64,000 nucleotides of DNA from Pseudomonas migulae (lineage in GTDB: Bacteria > Pseudomonadota > Gammaproteobacteria > Pseudomonadales > Pseudomonadaceae). The first letter of the stretch is position 1. Each line of letters begins with the position of its first letter. The notes under the pieces were generated by a model. It did no database searches and had not been told where the DNA came from. It was given only the letters and a program-made list of their open reading frames with translations. Location: positions 3,708,501-3,772,500 of the forward strand of contig NZ_JALJWR010000001.1 of the NCBI RefSeq assembly GCF_024169315.1, in the 5' to 3' direction. Positions 40,005 to 48,792 of this stretch are shown in pieces. The translations under genes and the position numbers were made by a program.

Positions 40005-40747
40005 TCACGACGCGCCATAAGCTGACGCGTTACAGCGGGAGCCTGGCCGTGGTGCTGGGCGTCCATGCGCTGGCCATTGCGCTGGCGATGAACTGGACCG
40101 CACGGCCACCCATCGAGCTGCCGCCGCAGGCGATGATGGTCGAACTGGCGCCGGTTCCGGCCCCGCCACCGCCGGCACCGCCGAAGGTGATAACGCCGCC
40201 ACAACCACCTGCTCCGGTGGAAGAACTGCCGATCCCGAAACTGGCCGAAGTGCCGAAGGCCGAGATTACCGTACCGAAACCGGTCAAACCCAAGCCGAAG
40301 CCTCAGCCGCCCAAGCCTGTGGAGAAAAAGCCGGAGCCGCCGAAGGAAAAACCGTCCGAGGAAAAACCGGCCGACACTCAACCGACCCAGGCACCGACGG
40401 AGAAATCCGCACAACCGGCACCGGGCCCATCGCCCGCGCAGCAGGCCGCCAAGGCCAGCTGGCAAGGGACGCTGCTCGCTCACCTGGCCAAGTACAAAAA
40501 GTACCCGGCCAGTGCTCAGGCGCGGGGCAAGGAAGGTTTGAACCGACTGCGCTTCGTGGTGGATGCTGAAGGCAACGTGTTGTCGTTCGAACTGGTGGGC
40601 CGCTCCGGCAACGCCGATCTGGATCGGGCGACCCTGGAAATGATCCGCCGCGCTCAACCGCTGCCCAAGCCGCCGGCCGACATGCTGAACAACGGCTCGA
40701 TCGAAATCGTTGCACCGTTTGTTTACTCGCTGGAACGTCGCCGCTAG
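40001..40747 (+). CDS. tonB: TonB energy transducer
   Basis: A 248-aa protein: N-terminal membrane anchor (about 12-29, LAVVLGVHALAIALAMNW), a long Pro/Lys-rich periplasmic spacer (45-145) and the C-terminal TonB domain (about 155-245; YPASAQARGKEGLNRLRFVV and GNADLDRATLEMIRRAQPLP). Overlaps exbD by ATGA, so the two are translated in a coupled way. Confidence 0.94.
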   Translation: MITTRHKLTRYSGSLAVVLGVHALAIALAMNWTARPPIELPPQAMMVELAPVPAPPPPAPPKVITPPQPPAPVEELPIPKLAEVPKAEITVPKPVKPKPKPQPPKPVEKKPEPPKEKPSEEKPADTQPTQAPTEKSAQPAPGPSPAQQAAKASWQGTLLAHLAKYKKYPASAQARGKEGLNRLRFVVDAEGNVLSFELVGRSGNADLDRATLEMIRRAQPLPKPPADMLNNGSIEIVAPFVYSLERRR

Positions 40748-40763
40748 GCCGCAATACACACCC

Positions 40764-40855
40764 CCTGTGGGAGCGGGCTTGCTCGCGAAGAGGCCGTGTC
40801 AGACGACATCTACGCGGAATGACACACCGCTTTCGCGAGCAAGCCCGCTCCCACA
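40764..40855. repeat. REPIN
   Basis: CCTGTGGGAGCGGGCTTGCT and its reverse complement downstream of tonB. Confidence 0.85.
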
Positions 40856-40886
40856 AGGTTATCCGCCAGCTGCACGATCCAGCCAA

Positions 40887-40908
40887 AAAGGCACCGAAAG
40901 GTGCCTTT
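40887..40908 (+). terminator. Terminator of the exbB-exbD-tonB operon
   Basis: AAAGGCACC-GAAA-GGTGCCTTT, a perfect 9-bp stem with a stable tetraloop; T run is short. Confidence 0.7.
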
Positions 40909-41027
40909 CGCATATCCGCCAGCGGCAAACCCGCATTGCCCGGTGTCACTCGACACACTCTCTCTGATAACGTGCGTCTATCGATTGCAGCCGGTATGCT
41001 TGGCCCGCAACTTCATGGACGCTTGCT

Positions 41028-41957
41028 ATGACTCTTACAGAATTACGCTACATCGTTACCCTCGCCCAAGAGCAGCACTTCGGCCACGCCGCCGAGCGTT
41101 GCCACGTCAGTCAGCCGACCCTGTCGGTGGGCGTGAAAAAGCTTGAAGACGAACTCGGTGTGCTGATCTTCGAGCGCAGCAAGAGCGCCGTGCGCCTGAC
41201 CCCGGTCGGCGAAGGCATCGTCGCCCAGGCACAGAAAGTCCTGGAACAGGCCCAAGGCATCCGCGAACTGGCCCAGGCCGGCAAGAACCAGCTGACCGCC
41301 CCGCTGAAAGTCGGCGCGATCTACACCGTCGGCCCGTACCTGTTTCCGCACCTGATCCCGCAACTGCACCGGGTCGCCCCGCAGATGCCGTTGTACATCG
41401 AAGAAAACTTCACCCACGTGCTGCGCGACAAACTGCGCAACGGCGAGCTCGACGCGATCATCATCGCCCTGCCGTTCAACGAAGCCGACGTGCTGACCCT
41501 GCAGCTCTACGACGAGCCGTTCTACGTTCTGATGCCGGCCCAGCACCCGTGGACGCAAAAAGAATCCATCGACGCCGCCCTGCTCAACGACAAGAGTCTG
41601 CTGCTGCTCGGCGAAGGCCACTGCTTCCGCGACCAAGTGCTGGAAGCTTGCCCGACGCTGACCAAAGGCAACGACGGCGCCAAGCACACCACGGTGGAAT
41701 CCAGCTCACTGGAAACCATTCGCCACATGGTCGCGTCGGGGCTCGGGATTTCGATCCTGCCGCTCTCGGCAGTCGACAGCCACCACTACGCCCCCGGCGT
41801 GATCGAAGTGCGCCCACTGACACCGCCGGTGCCGTTCCGCACCGTGGCCATCGCCTGGCGCGCGAGCTTCCCGCGGCCGAAGGCGATTGAAATTCTCGCT
41901 GACTCCATTCGCCTGTGCTCGGTGGCCAAACCGCCCGCGCCGGTGGTTGCGGCTTAA
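41028..41957 (+). CDS. oxyR: Peroxide-sensing LysR-type regulator OxyR
   Basis: A 309-aa LysR-type regulator with an N-terminal winged helix (FGHAAERCHVSQPTLSVGVK) and a ligand domain holding the redox cysteines C199 (GEGHCF) and C208 (LEACPT), the pair that forms a disulfide with H2O2. It activates katB, ahpB, ahpCF and, in pseudomonads, recG, which follows 9 bp downstream in the same operon. Confidence 0.96.
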   Translation: MTLTELRYIVTLAQEQHFGHAAERCHVSQPTLSVGVKKLEDELGVLIFERSKSAVRLTPVGEGIVAQAQKVLEQAQGIRELAQAGKNQLTAPLKVGAIYTVGPYLFPHLIPQLHRVAPQMPLYIEENFTHVLRDKLRNGELDAIIIALPFNEADVLTLQLYDEPFYVLMPAQHPWTQKESIDAALLNDKSLLLLGEGHCFRDQVLEACPTLTKGNDGAKHTTVESSSLETIRHMVASGLGISILPLSAVDSHHYAPGVIEVRPLTPPVPFRTVAIAWRASFPRPKAIEILADSIRLCSVAKPPAPVVAA

Positions 41958-41966
41958 GTCGCTGTC

Positions 41967-44042
41967 ATGACCGAGTTGTCGCAAGTGTCGGTCACGGCAC
42001 TCAAGGGTGTCGGCGAGGCCATGGCCGAGAAACTGGCCAAGGTCGGCCTGGAGAATCTTCAGGACGTGCTGTTCCACCTGCCGCTGCGCTATCAGGACCG
42101 CACCCGAGTGGTCCCGATCGGCCATTTACGACCCGGACAGGACGCCGTGATCGAAGGCACCGTCAGCGGCGCCGACGTGGTCATGGGCCGTCGCCGCAGC
42201 CTGGTCGTGCGCTTGCAGGACGGCACTGGCGGGCTCAGCCTGCGCTTCTACCATTTCAGCAACGCCCAGAAAGAAGGCCTCAAACGCGGCACGCGGATTC
42301 GCTGCTACGGCGAAGCGCGGCCCGGTGCGTCGGGGCTGGAAATCTACCACCCGGAATACCGCGCCATCACCGGCGACGAGCCGCCGCCGGTGGATGAAAC
42401 CCTGACGCCGGTCTACCCGCTCACCGAAGGCCTGACCCAGCAGCGCTTGCGCCAGTTGTGCATGCAAACCCTGACGATGCTCGGCCCGACCAGCCTGCCC
42501 GACTGGCTGCCGACCGAACTGGCGCGGGACTATCAACTGGCGCCGCTGGCCGATGCGATTCGCTACCTGCATCACCCGCCGGCCGATGCCGACGTCGACG
42601 AACTCGCCCTCGGCCATCACTGGGCCCAGCACCGTCTGGCCTTCGAAGAGCTGTTGACCCATCAACTGTCGCAGCAACGCCTGCGCGAGAGCATGCGCTC
42701 CCTGCGCGCGCCAGCCATGCCGAAAGCCACGACGCTTCCGGCCAAGTATCTGGCCAATCTGGGTTTCGCACCGACTGGCGCGCAACAGCGCGTCGGCAAC
42801 GAAATCGCCTACGACCTCAGTCAGCACGAACCGATGCTGCGCTTGATTCAGGGCGACGTCGGCGCCGGTAAAACCGTGGTCGCCGCCCTCGCCGCGCTCC
42901 AGGCACTGGAAGCGGGTTATCAAGTCGCGTTGATGGCGCCCACCGAGATCCTCGCCGAGCAGCACTTCATCACCTTCAAGCGCTGGCTCGAACCGCTGGG
43001 CATTGAAGTCGCGTGGCTGGCTGGCAAGCTCAAAGGAAAGAACCGCGTGGCTGCGCTCGAGCAAATCGCCAGCGGCACACCGATGGTGGTCGGCACTCAC
43101 GCGCTGTTTCAGGACGAAGTGAAGTTCAAGAACCTCGCGCTGGTGATCATCGACGAACAGCACCGTTTCGGCGTCCAACAGCGTTTGGCATTACGGCAAA
43201 AAGGTGTCGGCGGGCGGATGTGTCCCCATCAACTGATCATGACCGCCACACCGATCCCGCGAACGCTGGCCATGAGTGCCTACGCCGACCTCGACACCTC
43301 GATCCTCGACGAACTGCCGCCCGGCCGAACACCGGTCAACACAGTGCTGGTCACCGACACCCGGCGCGTCGAAGTCATCGAACGGGTGCGCGGCGCCTGC
43401 GCCGAAGGGCGTCAGGCCTATTGGGTGTGCACGCTGATCGAAGAGTCGGAAGAGTTGACCTGCCAAGCGGCGGAAACCACCTTTGAGGACCTCACCGCCG
43501 CCCTCGGCGAATTGAAGGTCGGGCTGATCCACGGCCGCATGAAGCCTGTCGAGAAAGCGGCCGTGATGGCCGAATTCAAGGCCGGCAACCTGCAACTGCT
43601 GGTCGCCACCACCGTCATCGAAGTGGGCGTGGACGTGCCGAACGCCAGCCTGATGATCATCGAAAACCCCGAGCGCCTCGGCCTCGCGCAGTTGCACCAA
43701 TTGCGCGGGCGTGTCGGGCGAGGCAGTGCCGCCAGCCATTGCGTGCTGCTCTACCATCCGCCGCTGTCACAGATTGGCCGTCAGCGTTTGGGCATCATGC
43801 GCGAGACCAACGACGGTTTTGTCATCGCCGAAAAAGACCTCGAACTGCGCGGCCCCGGCGAAATGCTCGGCACGCGCCAGACCGGCCTGCTGCAATTCAA
43901 GGTCGCCGACCTGATGCGCGACGCCGATCTTCTACCCGCCGTGCGCGACGCCGCCCAGGCATTGCTGGAGCGCTGGCCGGATCACGTCAGCCCGCTGCTC
44001 GACCGCTGGCTGCGCCATGGGCAGCAATACGGCCAAGTGTGA
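41967..44042 (+). CDS. recG: ATP-dependent DNA helicase RecG
   Basis: A 691-aa superfamily 2 branch-migration helicase. The N-terminal wedge (OB) domain covers about 55-160; Walker A GDVGAGKT is at 296-303, the Walker B DEQH box at 396-399 and motif VI LHQLRGRVGRG near 575. It reverses stalled forks and processes Holliday junctions. Start at 41967 lies 9 bp behind oxyR. Confidence 0.95.
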   Translation: MTELSQVSVTALKGVGEAMAEKLAKVGLENLQDVLFHLPLRYQDRTRVVPIGHLRPGQDAVIEGTVSGADVVMGRRRSLVVRLQDGTGGLSLRFYHFSNAQKEGLKRGTRIRCYGEARPGASGLEIYHPEYRAITGDEPPPVDETLTPVYPLTEGLTQQRLRQLCMQTLTMLGPTSLPDWLPTELARDYQLAPLADAIRYLHHPPADADVDELALGHHWAQHRLAFEELLTHQLSQQRLRESMRSLRAPAMPKATTLPAKYLANLGFAPTGAQQRVGNEIAYDLSQHEPMLRLIQGDVGAGKTVVAALAALQALEAGYQVALMAPTEILAEQHFITFKRWLEPLGIEVAWLAGKLKGKNRVAALEQIASGTPMVVGTHALFQDEVKFKNLALVIIDEQHRFGVQQRLALRQKGVGGRMCPHQLIMTATPIPRTLAMSAYADLDTSILDELPPGRTPVNTVLVTDTRRVEVIERVRGACAEGRQAYWVCTLIEESEELTCQAAETTFEDLTAALGELKVGLIHGRMKPVEKAAVMAEFKAGNLQLLVATTVIEVGVDVPNASLMIIENPERLGLAQLHQLRGRVGRGSAASHCVLLYHPPLSQIGRQRLGIMRETNDGFVIAEKDLELRGPGEMLGTRQTGLLQFKVADLMRDADLLPAVRDAAQALLERWPDHVSPLLDRWLRHGQQYGQV

Positions 44043-44120
44043 GCACCGTCGCAGATTCTGGACGATGCCTTTAGACAAGCTGGTTATACTCCTGCAATTG
44101 TTTGAATACGGATACAGACC

Positions 44121-45521
44121 ATGACTGAAGCTGCCCTCGTCCCCGAAACCCCGCACGCTCCGTCTGTTATTCGGCTGCTGCTCGCCAAACTGGGCATCGC
44201 CTACGAAGAAGTCCTCGACCACCACGGCCTGAACGCCTCGCGCAAAGTGCAGGCGGTATTGCTCGACGACGCCGTCGGCGCGCTGATGGTGCTGTTTCCG
44301 CAAAGCCAGTTGCTCGACCTCAATCGTCTCGCCGAACTCACCGGCCGCCGCCTCGCGGCCGTGTCGACCGAGCGCCTGGAAAAAATGCTCGGCAAACACA
44401 GCCTGAGCCTGCTGCCCGGCCTGCCGGCGCTGACCAGCTCGCCGTGCCTGTACGAAGAAAGCCTGCTGCGCGAACCGAAGTTGCTGATCAACTCGGGCGA
44501 GCCAGGTGTGCTGCTGGAAATCACCAGCGAAGACTTCAAGACCATGCTGACCAAGGCCAGCGCCGCCAACTTCGGCGAAAACCTGACCAGCATCCGCCCG
44601 AACCTCGACCGCCCCGACGATGACCGCGAGGAAATCACCCAGGCCGTCCAGGCGTTCACCGCTCGGCGCATCCAGCAACGCCTGGAAGCCACCATCGAAA
44701 TTCCGCCGCTGGCCGAGACCGCGCAGAAAATCATCAAGTTGCGCGTCGACCCCAATGCCACCATCGACGACATCACCGGAGTCGTCGAAACCGACCCGGC
44801 GTTGGCCGCACAAGTTGTGAGCTGGGCAGCGTCGCCGTACTACGCGTCGCCGGGCAAGATTCGCTCCGTGGAAGACGCGATCGTTCGCGTGCTGGGTTTC
44901 GACCTGGTGATCAACCTGGCGCTGGGACTGGCCCTGGGCAAAACCCTCAGCCTGCCCAAAGACCACCCGCAACACACCACGCCGTACTGGCAGCAATCGA
45001 TCTACACCGCCGCCGTCATCGAAGGCCTGACCCGCGCCATGCCCCGCGCCCAGCGCCCGGAAGCCGGCCTGACCTATCTCGCCGGCCTGCTGCACAACTT
45101 CGGCTACTTGCTGCTGGCCCACGTCTTCCCGCCACACTTCTCGCTGATCTGCCGCCACCTGGAGGTCAACCCGCACCTGTGCCACAGCTTTGTGGAGCAA
45201 CACCTGCTGGGTATCAGTCGTGAACAGATCGGTTCATGGCTGATGCGCTACTGGGACATGCCCGACGAACTGGCCACCGCGCTGCGCTTCCAGCACGACC
45301 CGAGCTATGACGGTGCCTACGCTGAATACCCAAACCTCGTGTGCCTGGCCGTACGCCTGCTGCGCAGCCGCGGCATCGGCTCCGGCCCGGATGAAGACAT
45401 CCCTGACGCCCTGCTGGAGCGCGTCGGCCTGACCCGCGACAAAGCCAACGACGTCGTCAGCAAAGTCCTCGAAGCTGAAGTGCTGCTGCGCGAACTCGCG
45501 TCGCAATTCAGCCAAGCCTAA
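44121..45521 (+). CDS. Fusion of a YbaK/prolyl-tRNA deacylase-like domain and an HDOD domain
   Basis: A 466-aa protein of two parts. Residues about 10-150 look like the YbaK/EbsC aminoacyl-tRNA deacylase fold (LLAKLGIAYEEVLDHHGLNA, AVLLDDAVGALMVLFP, LAELTGRRLAAVSTERLEKM). Residues about 195-405 are an HDOD signalling domain (TIEIPPLAETAQKIIKLRVD, TDPALAAQVVSWAASPYYAS, LAGLLHNFGYLLL). HDOD proteins act in regulation, often with two-component or nucleotide signalling. Whether the first domain is active is unknown. It is 78 bp behind recG with its own likely promoter. Confidence 0.85.
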   Translation: MTEAALVPETPHAPSVIRLLLAKLGIAYEEVLDHHGLNASRKVQAVLLDDAVGALMVLFPQSQLLDLNRLAELTGRRLAAVSTERLEKMLGKHSLSLLPGLPALTSSPCLYEESLLREPKLLINSGEPGVLLEITSEDFKTMLTKASAANFGENLTSIRPNLDRPDDDREEITQAVQAFTARRIQQRLEATIEIPPLAETAQKIIKLRVDPNATIDDITGVVETDPALAAQVVSWAASPYYASPGKIRSVEDAIVRVLGFDLVINLALGLALGKTLSLPKDHPQHTTPYWQQSIYTAAVIEGLTRAMPRAQRPEAGLTYLAGLLHNFGYLLLAHVFPPHFSLICRHLEVNPHLCHSFVEQHLLGISREQIGSWLMRYWDMPDELATALRFQHDPSYDGAYAEYPNLVCLAVRLLRSRGIGSGPDEDIPDALLERVGLTRDKANDVVSKVLEAEVLLRELASQFSQA

Positions 45522-45524
45522 AAG

Positions 45525-45594
45525 CTTCGCGGGCAAGCCTCGCTCCTACAGGATTTTGGTGATCCCTGTAGGAGCGAGGCTTGCCCGCGAAGAA
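45525..45594. repeat. REPIN-like hairpin of a third sequence class
   Basis: CTTCGCGGGCAAGCCTCGCT faces GAGCGAGGCTTGCCCGCGAA; the consensus GTAGGAGCGAGGCTTGC differs from the others. Short spacer, inside-out orientation, directly after the HDOD gene stop. Confidence 0.8.
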
Positions 45595-45623
45595 TCCCCC
45601 CCAATCCAACTGAACCACCACAC

Positions 45624-45778
45624 CCCTGTGGCGAGGGGACTTGTCCCCGTTCGACTGCGCAGCAGTCGCAAAACCATTCAAAGTGGTGTGCCAGATAAAA
45701 CCGGTATCTCAGGCTTCAGGGCCGCTTCGCAGCCCAACGGGGCGGTGCGACGTTTCGCTAAATCCCCTCACCACAGGG
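45624..45778. repeat. Long REP pair of the GTGGCGAGGG class
   Basis: CCTGTGGCGAGGGGACTTGT at the left and AATCCCCTCACCACAGG at the right, with a longer 110-bp spacer that itself holds an inverted GGGCCGCTTCGCAGCCCAAC part. The right arm has a base change (CTCACC for CTCGCC). Confidence 0.7.
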
Positions 45779-45791
45779 CCAATCATCAACC

Positions 45792-46181
45792 TCAAGCCTT
45801 GGCTTTAGCCTTCGCCTTCCGCGGCTTCAAATACTTGGTCAACCCCTGAAACCAGATCACCAACGCCGGGTTGCCCTTGATCTGAATCGACTTGTCCTGA
45901 ATCCCCGTCATAAACGCCAACTGCTTGTTCTTCGCCTGCATCGTGGCAAAGCCATACGCCGCATCTTTAAACGCAATCGCAAACGCCGGCTCGGCGTACA
46001 CACCCGACTTGCTGGTAATGCGCTGATCCTTCACAAAGAAATGCCGCGCCACTTTCCCGTCCAGGGTCTGTAGCTGGAATACCAGCTCCTTGTCACCCAA
46101 CTGCTGCTGAAACGCAGGATTAGTCCGACTGGCTTTACCCATCAACAAACCCAGCATCCACAAAAGAAAACGAAATTTCAT
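45792..46181 (-). CDS. SCP2 sterol-binding-like protein
   Basis: A 129-aa protein with a hydrophobic start and an SCP2-like fold pattern: KELVFQLQTLDGKVARHFFV, then PAFAIAFKDAAYGFATMQAK and FMTGIQDKSIQIKGNPALVI. A Lys/Ala tail ends the protein. SCP2 domains bind lipids; role unknown. ATG at 46181 has GAGG 8 nt upstream. Confidence 0.75.
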   Translation of the reverse strand: MKFRFLLWMLGLLMGKASRTNPAFQQQLGDKELVFQLQTLDGKVARHFFVKDQRITSKSGVYAEPAFAIAFKDAAYGFATMQAKNKQLAFMTGIQDKSIQIKGNPALVIWFQGLTKYLKPRKAKAKAKA

Positions 46182-46435
46182 GCGTGCAGCCTCAAGAGAA
46201 AAATGAACGGCCGGCGCAGTGTAGCGGCTTCATGCGAGAACGCCACCATCTGGTTGCGTTAGAAGAAGATGCAGGTCTTTTTGACGCTGATGACTACCAA
46301 GTCATTGACGAAACCAACTGTTTAAAAGCGAAGATATTTTGATCTTTCTACGCTCGAGTCCATCGGATATTTCCTTCAACACGCGGTGCTGTTCGTGAAC
46401 TAGGCAGCCCTGGGCTTCACCGATAGTCTTTGTTC
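46182..46435. other. Gap before the structured leader
   Basis: About 250 bp without a clear gene. A 36-codon frame at 46232-46342 (ending ...NCLKAKIF) has no ribosome site and is probably chance or a decayed gene. The promoter of the DUF6124 transcript should lie near the right end. Confidence 0.35.
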
Positions 46436-46618
46436 GTTACCGCAAAAACGGTGACACGGACGTGCAAGTCCGGTACATATCGCCGCACAATCGCCGATCC
46501 GAACATCGAGCGTTTTCATGCTCGCTGTAAACGATTTATGGCGGCTGTGCGTGGGAGGTCCCTTTGGGGTCTGCCGGGGTCCGATATGCCCGGTCTTGCA
46601 CACCTGCGCACGGCTGCC
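46436..46618 (+). ncRNA. Candidate structured RNA / 5' leader of the DUF6124 gene
   Basis: Four hairpin units can be drawn by hand. (1) GTTACCG/CGGTGAC, 46436-46455. (2) CGGAC/GTCCG, 46457-46472. (3) CGAGC/GCTCG, 46507-46524. (4) An outer stem of 16 consecutive pairs, including G-U, between 46540-46555 and 46603-46618, which encloses two hairpins: AGGTCCC-TTT-GGGGTCT (46556-46572) and CCGGG/CCCGG (46574-46593). Together they make a three-way junction 65 nt before the start codon of the next gene. I recall similar sequences in front of related genes in other pseudomonads, but this needs testing. No known riboswitch family fits. Confidence 0.55.
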
Positions 46619-46682
46619 ACCCTCATTCGAATGCAAGCGAAGAGGACACAGCCACATCCAAAACACATATCGGGACATACCA

Positions 46683-47066
46683 ATGATCAAGCCAACACCC
46701 AATCCTCCAGAACACGAAGACACATCCCCCTACGAATCCTTCGATTCGAAAAAACTCCACGAAGCCGCCGAGCGCGCCCTCGATCTTCACCTCGGCACCC
46801 CTGCGGATAAAAAACCTAAACGTCGCAATGGCGACCTCTTCATTGTCGCTCCCGACCTCCACACCGAAACCATCCTGGCCAACGCCTCAGAAGACCTGCT
46901 GTCCATCAGCGCCATCGCCGCCGACCTGGCCGACAGTGTAGAAGGCTCACGCCGCTCCGTCGCACTGGCACTCAGCAGAATGGCGGTCGGTGTGCATCTG
47001 TTAGTGGAGCGAGCTCTGGACCATATTGATTCGCCGGATCCGGCGGAGCATCGGGCGAAGGTGTAG
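46683..47066 (+). CDS. DUF6124 family small protein
   Basis: A 127-aa soluble protein with the pattern of the Pseudomonas DUF6124/DUF3077 group: PNPPEHEDTSPYESFDSKKL followed by HEAAERALDLHL near the start, NASEDLLSISAIAADLADSV and a helical end. No known function; no signal peptide. The ATG at 46683 matches the family start; the frame is open upstream to 46518 through the structured leader, but that part shows no family likeness. It ends at a terminator. Confidence 0.8.
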   Translation: MIKPTPNPPEHEDTSPYESFDSKKLHEAAERALDLHLGTPADKKPKRRNGDLFIVAPDLHTETILANASEDLLSISAIAADLADSVEGSRRSVALALSRMAVGVHLLVERALDHIDSPDPAEHRAKV

Positions 47067-47082
47067 CGGAACCGCGAATAGA

Positions 47083-47108
47083 AAAAGGGGACGTTAAGTC
47101 CCCTTTCT
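47083..47108. terminator. Bidirectional terminator
   Basis: AAAGGGGA-CGTTAAG-TCCCCTTT with A and T on the sides, between the convergent DUF6124 and secreted-protein genes. Confidence 0.8.
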
Positions 47109-47122
47109 TGATGATCCCTGAC

Positions 47123-47563
47123 TCACCACTGACAACCAGTCTCTGGTGGCGAATCCATACTGATATCTTGCTCAAACGAATACTTCTTTCCGGATTTATA
47201 GTTCATATAAGTCATTCCATAAATCCGGGCACCCTGACTGACCATTTCATACTCCCCCGTCAGCGCACCGTCAGCCACTTCTATCCACGTCGTCGTGAAC
47301 TGATAGGGCCCATCTTCAGTCATGACTTCATGCTCAGTGTTCCGATGGACAAGAGCAATGGTCTTCTTCGACTTGCTGTACTTAACCCCCGCCCCGCCCC
47401 ACTTGGCGACCGAGTCGTAATAGGTTCTAAACTCAAAATTGGTGCTTTTGCCTTCCTGCGAACGGAAGCAATAGACCTCAGTTGTGACTTCGCTGTGAGC
47501 CGCCAGCGGACAAAGGAGCAACAACGCAATAAAAAAAGAAGACAAAGACTTCAAACCGATCAT
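47123..47563 (-). CDS. Exported protein of unknown function
   Basis: A 146-aa protein with a clear signal peptide (LSSFFIALLLLCPLAAHSEV, cleaved near residue 24). The mature part is beta-rich and contains two cysteines (EVYCFRSQ and TGCQW at the very end) that could form a disulfide. I recognise no family. ATG at 47563 follows AAAGGA. It is the last of a minus-strand run of exported proteins downstream of vgrG, so a protective or periplasmic accessory role is possible but unproven. Confidence 0.7.
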   Translation of the reverse strand: MIGLKSLSSFFIALLLLCPLAAHSEVTTEVYCFRSQEGKSTNFEFRTYYDSVAKWGGAGVKYSKSKKTIALVHRNTEHEVMTEDGPYQFTTTWIEVADGALTGEYEMVSQGARIYGMTYMNYKSGKKYSFEQDISMDSPPETGCQW

Positions 47564-47638
47564 TCCTTTAGCGGTTAAGGGAACCCATATTCTTACGGGC
47601 GTAAAACGAGAAGTAGCAGTTGATAATGTCTCGTTTTT

Positions 47639-48637
47639 CTAAAGCGAAAAGTCCGACACCTGACTAAGCATCCAACACTGCCCCCGCACAAAGCGGTACT
47701 CGATCACATAGTCGGTATCAGGTTTTTGCAGTATCGCCGTAGCGTTATCGCCCTGCTGCTCCTTGACGGTCAACGTCAGGCCATCAGCCTCTCTTTTCAC
47801 GCGATCCGGGATGAGCGGAAACTTGATCTGATCGCCGCTCACGCTGCGTTTTTCCAGCTCAGGTTCGGGATCTCCTGCTACGGTCGTGGCTAATTGCAGT
47901 GGCTGTTGAACGAACATTTTTTGCACGTCTGCGCGCTCGGGAAAGACTGCTAGGAACGCTGAAAACTCGTTCGAGGGACAAGCAACATTGGCCGCGTTAC
48001 CACCGGTTTTGCGCGGCTTCTGGCTGATGCTATGTTCCAGTTTTGAATCCGCAATAATCTTTGCATCCAAGTCTGCCAGACGCTTTTTAATACTCGCCGC
48101 ATCCTTGTAAGCACATTCAACATCTACGCCCGCTTCCAGGTTTCGCCCATCGCGGCAGTTCTGCAATTCAGAATCTGGCAGGTCACCGCGAAAGAACCTC
48201 AAAGACAACTCATCGCCGTCCTTGATGAGCGCCAACTCCAGCGTCGAATAGGAATAGCCTTCGAACCCACTGTTCGACTCTTTGTTTTTCGTCAGCACAT
48301 ACAAGGACTTCCCCGCTCGCTCAGGGAATTTGCGCTCGAAGAAGAACACCGAAGCTATCTGTTCGCCATTGACGGGCGCCACATAAGTGAGTTTTGGCTT
48401 CGTAGCACTCATCGTCGCGTAGAAAACCTCACCATCGGGCACGTACGCGCCTTTCGTCTGGCCTTTAAGTGTGTTCTTCAAGAACAATACCGTGATCTTC
48501 TGCTCACCCACTGAAGCCACCACCGGCGGGTGCATCTGCTCGATGGTTTGCAGGTCTTTGGCTAACGCTGGTTGTGACGAAAAACCGATGATTGATACAA
48601 CTACGCACACACAACTAAAAAATCTGGCCACTTCCAT
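47639..48637 (-). CDS. Exported protein of unknown function
   Basis: A 332-aa protein with a signal peptide (FFSCVCVVVSIIGFSSQPAL, cleaved near ALAKD, residue 27). The mature part has a central cysteine pair (LQNCRDGR, VECAYK) and a C-terminal stretch VFPERADVQKMFVQQPLQLA that ends in VIEYRFVRGQCWMLSQVSDF, a pattern I associate with DUF4348-like proteins, without certainty. ATG at 48637 has GGGAAG upstream. Lies 75 bp from the previous gene on the same strand. Confidence 0.68.
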   Translation of the reverse strand: MEVARFFSCVCVVVSIIGFSSQPALAKDLQTIEQMHPPVVASVGEQKITVLFLKNTLKGQTKGAYVPDGEVFYATMSATKPKLTYVAPVNGEQIASVFFFERKFPERAGKSLYVLTKNKESNSGFEGYSYSTLELALIKDGDELSLRFFRGDLPDSELQNCRDGRNLEAGVDVECAYKDAASIKKRLADLDAKIIADSKLEHSISQKPRKTGGNAANVACPSNEFSAFLAVFPERADVQKMFVQQPLQLATTVAGDPEPELEKRSVSGDQIKFPLIPDRVKREADGLTLTVKEQQGDNATAILQKPDTDYVIEYRFVRGQCWMLSQVSDFSL

Positions 48638-48792
48638 TTACTTCCCTGTTGATCCACGAACGGATCATTCTTAAAAGACTTGCGCCTACAATTTTTTCAG
48701 TTTGATTCAGGTGTGCCGCATTTCCAGAAACAAAGGCCACAGACTTATTTTATCCCCAACTACAAAAACAAATTTACCCCTCTGTCTAACTG

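Noticed and set aside
46430..46810. 126-codon plus-strand frame through the leader of the DUF6124 gene
   Set aside because: It follows the hairpin region and then runs out of frame into the real gene; composition is shadow-like. The leader reading as RNA explains it better.
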